A DNA stretch of 64,000 bases from Castellaniella denitrificans. Lineage in GTDB: Bacteria; Pseudomonadota; Gammaproteobacteria; Burkholderiales; Burkholderiaceae_B. The stretch covers positions 186,001 to 250,000 of the forward strand of contig NZ_JAPWHE010000001.1 of NCBI RefSeq assembly GCF_027214045.1, in the 5' to 3' direction. Below, piece after piece: positions 53,184 through 62,662 of the stretch (within the stretch, counting starts at the first letter, position 1; every line of letters begins with the position of its first letter). Made by a program: the position numbers and the translations under genes. The notes below the pieces were generated by a model that ran no database searches, was not told the DNA's origin, and worked only from the letters and a program-made list of their open reading frames with translations.

Positions 53184-53947
53184 GCTGAAACGTCCAGAAG
53201 GCGCTCCAGATCCTGGTAGCGCGGGTAGGTAATCAAAACGGCCCGATGCGGGCCATGAAAGACGAACATCGATCCGGCGGCAACTGCGGATGCGCCCGCC
53301 AGGACGGCATCACGGAAATTATCCAGGTTGCCGGCGCCGCCCAAGGCAATCACAGGGACGGACACGGACTGCGTGAGCTGCCGGATCAAGCCCGTGTCAT
53401 AGCCCGTCATCATGCCGTCGCGATCCGCATCGTTCAGCAGGATTTCGCCCGCGCCAGCCTCGACCATGCGACGCGCATGACCCAGCCAGTCCAGGGATAA
53501 ACGCTTTCCCGTGCTGCTGCTATATAAGTGTGGCCGCTTGCGCCAGTCACGCTGGATATCGATTGAGGCGATGACGCTCTGGCTGCCATAGCGGCGGGCA
53601 ATGCGGGTCACCAGATCGTCATCCGACAGAGCGGCGGTCTGCAGACAGACCTTTTCCACACCCAAGTCGAATATTCGGGCGGCCTGGTCCATGGTCTGGA
53701 TACCGCCGCCGTAGGCCAGGGGCATGAAGCATTCCCCCGCAAACAACTCAATCGTACCGAAATCAGGACCTTTTCCTGACCGGGTCGCTTCGATGTCCAG
53801 CACCATCAGTTCATCGACTTCTTTTTCATTGAAGATGCGGATGGCATTGATAGGATCGCCCACGTAGACAGAATCCTTAAAGCGCCGCGTCTTGACCAGC
53901 CCGCCTTGACGCAGCAGCAGGGCGGGGATGACCCTATGCCGCAACAT
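53180..53947 (-). CDS. HisF-like cyclase, module B
   Basis: 255-residue TIM barrel: RVIPALLLRQGGLVKTRRFK, LMVLDIEATRSGKGPDF, LLNDADRDGMMTGYD and VIALGGAGNLDNF. It pairs with HisH (overlap 14 bases) and feeds the WbpG-like enzyme. Diverged from module A HisF, so the two modules are not a fresh duplication. Confidence 0.9.
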   Translation of the reverse strand: MLRHRVIPALLLRQGGLVKTRRFKDSVYVGDPINAIRIFNEKEVDELMVLDIEATRSGKGPDFGTIELFAGECFMPLAYGGGIQTMDQAARIFDLGVEKVCLQTAALSDDDLVTRIARRYGSQSVIASIDIQRDWRKRPHLYSSSTGKRLSLDWLGHARRMVEAGAGEILLNDADRDGMMTGYDTGLIRQLTQSVSVPVIALGGAGNLDNFRDAVLAGASAVAAGSMFVFHGPHRAVLITYPRYQDLERLLDVSA

Positions 53948-54566
53948 TGACCCACTCCACGAAACGACGCATCATGGCCAGACCGAAGCGATGGCTTTTT
54001 TCCGGGTGGAACTGCGCACCGAACAGATTGGCCTTTGAAAACGCGGCGACAAAGTCTCCGCCGTAATCACATGTGGCCACCACATTCTCCGGGTCGCGGC
54101 ACTGGATGCGGTACGAGTGCACGAAATAGAAGCGCGACTCGGGCTCATCAGCCGGCAGCAGGGGATTGTCCTTTGCGATGCGCAAGGTATTCCAGCCCAT
54201 GTGCGGCACCGGCAGCCGGATGAGTCCAGGATCGGGAAACCGCGTGGCCTGGGCATCGAACCAACCCAGCCCCGGCAGTTGCCCTTCTTCACTGCCACGG
54301 CACATCAGTTGCATCCCCAGGCAAATGCCCAGCACAGGCACAGCGTGGCTGTTGACGGCATCATCCAGAGCACGGCCCAGACCTCGCTCCATCAACGCGC
54401 CCATCCCATGATCGAAGGCACCGACCCCAGGCAGCACAAGCGCTTGCGCCCCACGCACCTCTTCCGGCGTCGATACGCGATTGGCCGCAGCACCGGCCTT
54501 CTCCAACATGCGGATGACGGAACGGATGTTGCCGCAACCATAATCAAGCACAGAAATGATTTTCAC
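53934..54566 (-). CDS. HisH-like glutaminase, module B
   Basis: 210-residue class I glutamine amidotransferase with LGICLGMQLMCRGSEEG and AQFHPEKSHRFG. The start is a GTG at 54566 (VKIISVLDYGCGNIRSVIRM), as no ATG precedes the conserved core in a sensible place. It supplies ammonia to module B. Confidence 0.9.
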   Translation of the reverse strand: MKIISVLDYGCGNIRSVIRMLEKAGAAANRVSTPEEVRGAQALVLPGVGAFDHGMGALMERGLGRALDDAVNSHAVPVLGICLGMQLMCRGSEEGQLPGLGWFDAQATRFPDPGLIRLPVPHMGWNTLRIAKDNPLLPADEPESRFYFVHSYRIQCRDPENVVATCDYGGDFVAAFSKANLFGAQFHPEKSHRFGLAMMRRFVEWVNVAA

Positions 54567-54588
54567 GATCAGTGTGACCTGTGTTCTT

Positions 54589-55070
54589 TCAGACCCGAGC
54601 AACCGCTGCCGACCTGCAGGCGTATTGCCTGAACAGCATCAGATACAACAAATAAATTTCCACATAAGCAGCGCAATTGACAATCAGTGCAGCGCTGTAG
54701 GAGTCGAAACCGTACGGAATCATGACCACCATGCCCAGCAAAGCACTCTGACAAATCAGGCCCACCTTCCGCTTTTGAACCAGAAAGAAGGTGTCACTCA
54801 GCGGTCGGACGATGAAACGCAGTGCGGGCAATGGAACCAACCATATGGCCATTACGCCGGCCAGCCGCCCGCGTACGGCACTATCCGAAACCTGACTGGC
54901 ATCCAGGTGAGTGGTCAGGAACAGGCTGAAAACCATCTATACCCCATACTAGGCGGCGAACAAACTAAACTCCGCAGGCACATACAGCCGGCGATCAGCA
55001 GCGAACCGGCAATCGGGAGCGTCTGGGACAGGGCGGGTTCCAAAGACCAGGCCCCCAGCTGCCAATAGGC
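54589..55070 (-). pseudogene. Remnant of a Wzx-type flippase
   Basis: The minus strand reads, in one frame, a hydrophobic C-terminal flippase-like stretch (VRGRLAGVMAIWLVPLPALR, FIVRPLSDTFFLVQKRKVGL, then two membrane segments) ending near 54589. The preceding piece (WQLGAWSLEPALSQTLPIAG) is in another frame with a stop near 54915. RFIV-PLS is common in Wzx proteins. No start or complete domain is left. The intact flippase is 4 kb downstream at 49684-50946. Confidence 0.5.
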
Positions 55071-55134
55071 ACACAGGCGTCTATACGCATCGTGACTCAC
55101 ACCATCTACTCGTTTTGGACAACACCCAGCATGA

Positions 55135-57564
<2,430 letters not shown>

Positions 57565-57583
57565 GGTTCTTTTTGGATAGAGA

Positions 57584-58159
57584 TCAGGAACGCGCGCACT
57601 GACCGTCGGTCAGCCGGTAGATGGCGCCGGTATGGGAACAGATGGTTTCACCCTGACCGCTCAGGGGCAGGTCCAGCTGTTCGCCATGCTCGCTCATCCA
57701 GCCGATCTGGCGCGCCGGCACACCGACCATCAGGGCGTAGGGCTTGACGTCCTTGTTGACGACGGCGCCCGCGCCGATGAAGGCGTATTCGCCGATGGTG
57801 ACGCCGCAGACGACGGTGCAGTTGGCGCCCAGGGTGGCGCCCTTCTTGACCAGCGTGTCGCGGTATTCATCCTTGCGCTCGATCAGCGAGCGGGGGTTGT
57901 AGACGTTGGTGAATACCATGCTGGGCCCGCAGAACACGCCCTCTTCCAGGGTGACGTTGTCATAAACGGAGACGTTGTTCTGGATCTTGCAGCGGTCGCC
58001 GATGACGACTTTATTGCCGACGAAGACGTTCTGGCCCAGGGAAACACCCGCGCCGATGCGGGCACCGCCGCAGACGTGGACGAAATGCCAGACGCGGGAA
58101 CCTTCGCCAATCTGCGCGCCGGGATCGACGATGGCGGTTTCGTGTTGGTAATGAGTCAT
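57584..58159 (-). CDS. N-acetyltransferase (WbpD/WlbB-like)
   Basis: 191 residues of left-handed beta-helix: [40 protein letters not shown], and [20 protein letters not shown]. It acetylates the 3-amino group of UDP-GlcNAc3NA with acetyl-CoA. It is the first gene of the 36-kb leftward operon, and its start lies 28 bases after the ops element. Confidence 0.9.
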   Translation of the reverse strand: MTHYQHETAIVDPGAQIGEGSRVWHFVHVCGGARIGAGVSLGQNVFVGNKVVIGDRCKIQNNVSVYDNVTLEEGVFCGPSMVFTNVYNPRSLIERKDEYRDTLVKKGATLGANCTVVCGVTIGEYAFIGAGAVVNKDVKPYALMVGVPARQIGWMSEHGEQLDLPLSGQGETICSHTGAIYRLTDGQCARS

Positions 58160-58186
58160 CGGGACAAGGATTCCGGTGTGTCGGGC

Positions 58187-58197
58187 ACGCTACCGCC
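58187..58197 (-). promoter_or_regulatory. ops element (RfaH recruitment site)
   Basis: Read on the minus strand the sequence is GGCGGTAGCGT, an exact match to the ops core (GGCGGTAGYNT) at which RfaH joins the paused transcription complex in enterobacteria. It lies in the leader of a long O-antigen operon, which is where such elements occur, and an RfaH-family gene is at 61915-62520. Confidence 0.82.
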
Positions 58198-58222
58198 GTG
58201 CTGTGACACGGTCAGCAAGCGC

Positions 58223-58263
58223 CAGGTGATGTTCATCGAGTGAACGCGATCATACATCACCTG
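58223..58263. promoter_or_regulatory. Inverted repeat at operon promoter
   Basis: CAGGTGATGT (58223-58232) and ACATCACCTG (58254-58263) form a perfect 10-base inverted repeat with a 21-base spacer. A -10-like TATGAT on the minus strand (58249-58254) touches the right arm, so transcription of the operon would start inside the spacer. It is a candidate operator for the promoter; the -35 box is not convincing. Confidence 0.5.
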
Positions 58264-58297
58264 ACCAGGCACTAAAACCGTGAAATAGCCACAGGAT

Positions 58298-60409
58298 CTA
58301 TCGGAAACCGCCCTTCACCCCCAGCCACAACCCGTGCTGCATCTGCCCGTCCCCGTGTTGCCCGGTATAGGCTAATGCGACCTGGACACGGCGGGCGACG
58401 GGCGCCTGCACGCCCAGATCCAGGCGCAGGACATGACGCGGCAGGGGCGGGCCTTCGACTTCGAAGCGCCGCCCCGGATCGGCCCGATAGGCCTGATGAC
58501 TGGCCAGGGGGGATCCGCCCCATAGGCGGCGCACGCCCAGATCCAGCGTCATCAGTGCGTCGCCATGCCGCGCGGCCCAGGGACGCCGGATCTGAACACC
58601 CAGTTGCCCCATCCAGCGGCGATCCGTGCCGGCGCCCAGGGTGACGGCGGCCAATCCCCCGCTTTCTTCCGCAGCGGGACGATGCAGGCGCAGCCAGACC
58701 ACCTGGGCATAGGGCGCCAGTTGCCACGAGCCCAGGGGAAACGGCCTCTCCGGCTGGACCTGCAGCCAGGCCTGAAACAGCCGCGCGGCGGGACGGCTGC
58801 GCAGCGTGGCGTCGGCCGGGTCGGCCTGGCGGCTGATGTCGGCCCGATGCCAGGACTGTGCGGCGCCCAGGCTCAGGCGCCAGCCATGCCGTGCCAGGCT
58901 GCCACCCAGGCCCAGGTGCGCGGACCGATCACGCACGCGATACAGGCTGCCCGCCTGGGCGTGTGCGGACGCGGTCGACTCCAAGGTCGTCAGGCGGGTT
59001 TCCTGGGTGCCCATGAAAACCGACAGAAAGCCGCCCGTCCCTACGGGCCGGCTGACGCCGACCTGCAGGCCGCCGGTGTCCCGGTCGTCGCCCGGCAGGC
59101 CCCGGCCACCGGACCGTTCGGTGTTGGCGGCCCAGGTATGGACCCAGGCCTGGCCGTGGGCGCCGTGCGCCAGGGCGGCATCCCGCGCAAAACGGCTGTC
59201 GCCCAGCAAGGCGCCGCGCCAGGCGGCGTCGGCTGTGCTCAAGCCCTGTGCGTTGTATCGCAGGCCCAGGGTGACCGTGTTGGCGCCATACTCCAGGACG
59301 GGATCCAGGTAGCGCAAGGCACTGACGACCCGGGTGTATCGGCCGTCGCCGGGCACGGGGTCGCCACCGCCGTCCGCCCCGTATTCCAGGCCGCCATCGG
59401 CCTGGACGATATTCCAGCGGCGATCGGGCGTCCATGAGCCGGGCGCAGGCTCGATCACCAGCCCGCCGCCCAGGCGCGCCGTGCCGAATGACCAGATGCG
59501 GTCGGCCTGACCGCCGGCATCGATGCGGATGCGGGTTTGTGAGTCCGGCAATAGCGCCAGGCGCTGACCGATCAGCAGGGTGCCGGTCCGATCCGGCGCC
59601 CCCGGCCGCAACTGGCCAGCCACGCGAGCCTCGTCCACTTGGCCGACGCCGGACAGCACGGTGCCGGGGCGCGTCAGCACCGGCCCCCACCATAGTTGAT
59701 CGACCCGCAGGCCGCCCTGCGCCACCGTCAAGAGCGCCCGGCCGGGACTGAAACCGGCGCCCGCCAGGCGCAAGGTACCGGCGCCATCCTTGACGATGGG
59801 CGTGTCGATCTGGATGTGGCCCGCCAGCGTGGCTTCGCCGAAGGCGACGCGCCACACGGCGTCGGCGCCCAGGCCGGTGACCGGCGCCAGGCCCCAGTGC
59901 GCCGGCGGCGTCTGGGCGGTGGCGGCGGAACGGACCTGCACAATCTGCCCGACGCGCACGCCGGGGCGCAGTTCCAGACGGGTACCGGCCGCCATTTCCA
60001 GGCTGTTGCCCGGCGCACCCAAGGCATCGTCATGGGCCAGGCCCAGGCTGCCTTCGCCCAGGACGATCTGGCCGGTGGTGACGCTGGCGCCGGCCAGTTC
60101 CAGGTGCCCGCGGCCCAGTTTCCAGAAGGGGATGGGCATCAGGGGATCGGCGGGATGTCCCAGGATGGGGCCTTGCATCCGCACGGTCCGTCCCTCGGCG
60201 ATCCGCAACCCGCTGGCGCTTTCCAGCTGCAACCCTCGCGCGATGCGCCGGTCTTCGGTGACGTCGAAGGACTCGCCGTGCAAAACAAAAGGCGCCGGGG
60301 AATCATCCCACGGCGCCTCGGGCGATGCCTGCGTCAGGCCCGGCGGCGGCACGCCCATGCAGCACAGCGCCAGGACGGCGCGGAGGTGGCGGGTCTTGAA
60401 GATGGACAT
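58298..60409 (-). CDS. Autotransporter-like outer-membrane protein
   Basis: 703 residues. Basic N-terminus and a hydrophobic stretch (LRAVLALCCMGVPPPGLTQA) act as a signal peptide. Residues about 45-400 are a beta-helix-type passenger with short repeats (GRGHLELAGASVTTGQIVLG, DGAGTLRLAGAG). The last about 270 residues look like an autotransporter beta-barrel (SVFMGTQETRLTT, LGLGGSLARHGWRLSLGAAQ). It ends GGFR, not with the usual aromatic residue. There are no cysteine protease or subtilisin-type motifs. It might be an adhesin. Single gene, divergent from the ligase. Confidence 0.78.
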   Translation of the reverse strand: MSIFKTRHLRAVLALCCMGVPPPGLTQASPEAPWDDSPAPFVLHGESFDVTEDRRIARGLQLESASGLRIAEGRTVRMQGPILGHPADPLMPIPFWKLGRGHLELAGASVTTGQIVLGEGSLGLAHDDALGAPGNSLEMAAGTRLELRPGVRVGQIVQVRSAATAQTPPAHWGLAPVTGLGADAVWRVAFGEATLAGHIQIDTPIVKDGAGTLRLAGAGFSPGRALLTVAQGGLRVDQLWWGPVLTRPGTVLSGVGQVDEARVAGQLRPGAPDRTGTLLIGQRLALLPDSQTRIRIDAGGQADRIWSFGTARLGGGLVIEPAPGSWTPDRRWNIVQADGGLEYGADGGGDPVPGDGRYTRVVSALRYLDPVLEYGANTVTLGLRYNAQGLSTADAAWRGALLGDSRFARDAALAHGAHGQAWVHTWAANTERSGGRGLPGDDRDTGGLQVGVSRPVGTGGFLSVFMGTQETRLTTLESTASAHAQAGSLYRVRDRSAHLGLGGSLARHGWRLSLGAAQSWHRADISRQADPADATLRSRPAARLFQAWLQVQPERPFPLGSWQLAPYAQVVWLRLHRPAAEESGGLAAVTLGAGTDRRWMGQLGVQIRRPWAARHGDALMTLDLGVRRLWGGSPLASHQAYRADPGRRFEVEGPPLPRHVLRLDLGVQAPVARRVQVALAYTGQHGDGQMQHGLWLGVKGGFR

Positions 60410-60432
60410 TTTTGTCTCCTGTCGGATTTATA

Positions 60433-60449
60433 TGTCACTGAATGTGACA
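60433..60449. promoter_or_regulatory. Palindrome TGTCAC-N5-GTGACA
   Basis: TGTCAC (60433-60438) and GTGACA (60444-60449) form a 6-base inverted repeat in the 196-base region between the divergent autotransporter and ligase genes. A dimeric regulator could bind here; no known consensus fits with certainty. Confidence 0.35.
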
Positions 60450-60605
60450 ACCCGGTTTTACAGGAGACTGGGTAGCGCGGGAAATTGGATTGCGATGGAA
60501 TTAAGATGGATCAAAAAACGCAGGATGCGGGCAGGCCCACCCTGGCCCCCCTCCGATACCGCCTCCCGCTACAATCCATCATCACATTTTGTCATCAATG
60601 CGCCC

Positions 60606-61895
60606 ATGCCCCCAACCCCGGCTGCTCCCCCCGCCTGGCTGTCGACCTGGATGTCGGCCAGTGCCGCGCTGTCCTTCCTGCTGATGCTGTCGGTGCCCTC
60701 GGGCTATTCCGTGGGCGGCGGCCTGCTGCTGCTGGGCGGCCTGGGGGTCTGGTGGACGGGACGACAAGCTTCCCGGTCGATGGCGCCGGACGCCGCGCCC
60801 TGGACAGCCGAGGACCGCACGCTGTGCGCGCTGCTGCTGGCCGTGTTCGCCATCAACGCGCTGGCCGTGCTGTGGCACGGGGACTCCGGCAAATACCTGG
60901 ACCAGGGCGCCCGTTACCTGCTGGCCGTGCCCATCCTGGCGGGACTGCGGCGCGTGCGGCTGCGCCTGGACTGGCTGGCGCTGGGACTGGCGCTGGGGCT
61001 GTTCGCCACGGCGGGGGTCGCCGCGTGGCAGACCCAGGGGCAGGTATATGGCCGCGCCTCGGGCTTTGTGACCAGCGCCATCCCGTTCGGCGACATGTCC
61101 CTGACAATGGGGTTCTGGTCCTTGATGGGCGCCGCCCTGGCGGCGATCCGGCGGCGCTGGTGCGGGGCCGCGCTGCTGCTGGCCGGGTCGCTGGCGGGGA
61201 TCTACGCCATGATCGCCTCCGCCTCGCGCGGCAGCCTGGTGGCGTTGCCGATCCTGCTGGTGCTGGCGGCGGTCGCGCTGCTGCGCCGTACGCATCTGCG
61301 CCCCTTGCTGGCGGGCGTGGCCATCCTGGCGGCGGCCGCGGCGATCGCGCTGTCCGTCCTGCCCGCCGGCCACATCGCCGAAAGCCGCTACGGCGCCGCG
61401 CTGGACGAATGGCACGCCTACAGCCAGCGGGGCGATGCCACGAACAATGTCGGTTCCCGCCTGGAGGCCTGGAAGGCCGCGCTGATCAGTATCCCGGAAC
61501 GCCCCCTGCTGGGCTGGGGGCACGCGCAGTACGATGCCCATCTGCGGGAACTGATCGGCGCCGGGCGCGTGGCGCCCATCGTGGGTACGCTGGCGAACAC
61601 GCACAACCAGTTCATCGAGATCTGGCTGCACCAGGGCAGCCTGGGACTGATCGCGTGCCTGGCGCTGCTGATCGCCAGTTTCTGGTATTTCTGCCGCCGC
61701 CTGCGCGCGCCCGAACCGGCGGTGCGGGTGCTGGCCTGTTGCGGGGCGGCGTTGCCGGCCGCCTTCGCCGCCTACGGCCTGACCCAGGTGATCCTGGGCC
61801 GCAACAACGGGGTGATGTTCTTCCTGGTATCCCTGGCGGTGCTGTGGGCCGCGCTGCGGCAGGCGGAACGGGATGCGGCGCAGGCCGCCGCCTGA
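60606..61895 (+). CDS. O-antigen ligase family protein (WaaL-like)
   Basis: 429 residues with about 11 hydrophobic segments. The Wzy_C motif is present: VGSRLEAWKAALISIPERPL, LGWGHAQYD and ANTHNQFIEIWLHQGSLGL. It joins O-antigen to lipid A core in the periplasm. With the LPG/ligase fusion at 31091-33454 as candidate polymerase, this one is a good candidate for the ligase. ATG 60606 is in frame with the first helix; a nearby ATG at 60599 is out of frame. It converges with the RfaH-like gene. Confidence 0.88.
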   Translation: MPPTPAAPPAWLSTWMSASAALSFLLMLSVPSGYSVGGGLLLLGGLGVWWTGRQASRSMAPDAAPWTAEDRTLCALLLAVFAINALAVLWHGDSGKYLDQGARYLLAVPILAGLRRVRLRLDWLALGLALGLFATAGVAAWQTQGQVYGRASGFVTSAIPFGDMSLTMGFWSLMGAALAAIRRRWCGAALLLAGSLAGIYAMIASASRGSLVALPILLVLAAVALLRRTHLRPLLAGVAILAAAAAIALSVLPAGHIAESRYGAALDEWHAYSQRGDATNNVGSRLEAWKAALISIPERPLLGWGHAQYDAHLRELIGAGRVAPIVGTLANTHNQFIEIWLHQGSLGLIACLALLIASFWYFCRRLRAPEPAVRVLACCGAALPAAFAAYGLTQVILGRNNGVMFFLVSLAVLWAALRQAERDAAQAAA

Positions 61896-61914
61896 TCCGC
61901 CCCTCCCGGTCCGG

Positions 61915-62520
61915 CTATAGCGGCGCGATCCGCCCGAACTCCACCTGCACGGTCTGCGGGCGACCCAGGATCTCCAGCAGCAGGGTGACGCGATCGGCCG
62001 AGACCGACTGGACCAGCGCCTGGACGCCGCCCAGCACGGGATCCCGCAGGCGCACGGCCATGCCAGGCTGGTAGGGGCTCAGATCGGCTGGACCGGCGGT
62101 TTCACGCAATTCCTCTGCCCGTCGGATGGTCTGGACCGCACCATCCGCCAGTGTGGCGGGCTGGTGGCCGAACATGACCAGCCGGCTGACGCCCACCGTG
62201 GAACGCACTACGGACAGCGACTGCGTGGTCCGGGTGGGCCGCAGGAACAGATAGCGGGGAAACATGGGTTCGTGGGCGATCAGCGCGGGATCGGCTGTGA
62301 TCGCGGCTGCACCAGCCGGGTCTGACGGCAGCGGCGCAGCGGACGCGCGATGGCGCCGCCCCCGTTCCCGGAAGACCTTGAACAGCGGCAGGTAGACCTC
62401 GAAATCCTGGCGCAGCAGCTGTTCGGCGGCGGTGCGTTCCTGGCGGGGCTTGGTGTGGGCGACGTACCAGGCGGCGGGCCTGTCGACCATGTCGGCGGAG
62501 CGGATAGGTTCAGCAGCCAT
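61915..62520 (-). CDS. RfaH/NusG-family transcription antiterminator
   Basis: 201 residues. NGN domain at about 15-120 (WYVAHTKPRQERTAAEQLLR, VYLPLF, MFPRYLFLRP) and a C-terminal KOW domain (YQPGMAVRLRDPVLGGVQAL, TVQVEFGRIAPL). It binds RNA polymerase at ops and prevents early termination in long operons. A 35-residue insertion in the NGN domain (GRRHRASAAPLPSDPAGA) is longer than in E. coli RfaH. It is the probable partner of the ops at 58187-58197. Start at ATG 62520. Confidence 0.88.
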   Translation of the reverse strand: MAAEPIRSADMVDRPAAWYVAHTKPRQERTAAEQLLRQDFEVYLPLFKVFRERGRRHRASAAPLPSDPAGAAAITADPALIAHEPMFPRYLFLRPTRTTQSLSVVRSTVGVSRLVMFGHQPATLADGAVQTIRRAEELRETAGPADLSPYQPGMAVRLRDPVLGGVQALVQSVSADRVTLLLEILGRPQTVQVEFGRIAPL

Positions 62521-62569
62521 GGCGGGGCTATCGGGAATATGGCTTTTTATTGTAGACGCCGATCACAAT

Positions 62570-62603
62570 TCGGGCGCCTTCCTCTTTCAAGGAAGGCGCC
62601 CGA
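62570..62603. terminator. Strong hairpin between RfaH-like gene and permease
   Basis: TCGGGCGCCTTCCT (62570-62583) pairs perfectly with AGGAAGGCGCCCGA (62590-62603), a 14-bp stem with a 6-base loop. It is 60 bases downstream of the permease stop, so it probably ends the permease transcript. No T run follows on the minus strand, and it may simply stop leftward readthrough into the RfaH-like gene. Confidence 0.7.
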
Positions 62604-62662
62604 TGCATGACGCGCGGCAGCGGAACCGGATGGCCAAGCCAGCCATCCGGATCGCCCGAAGA

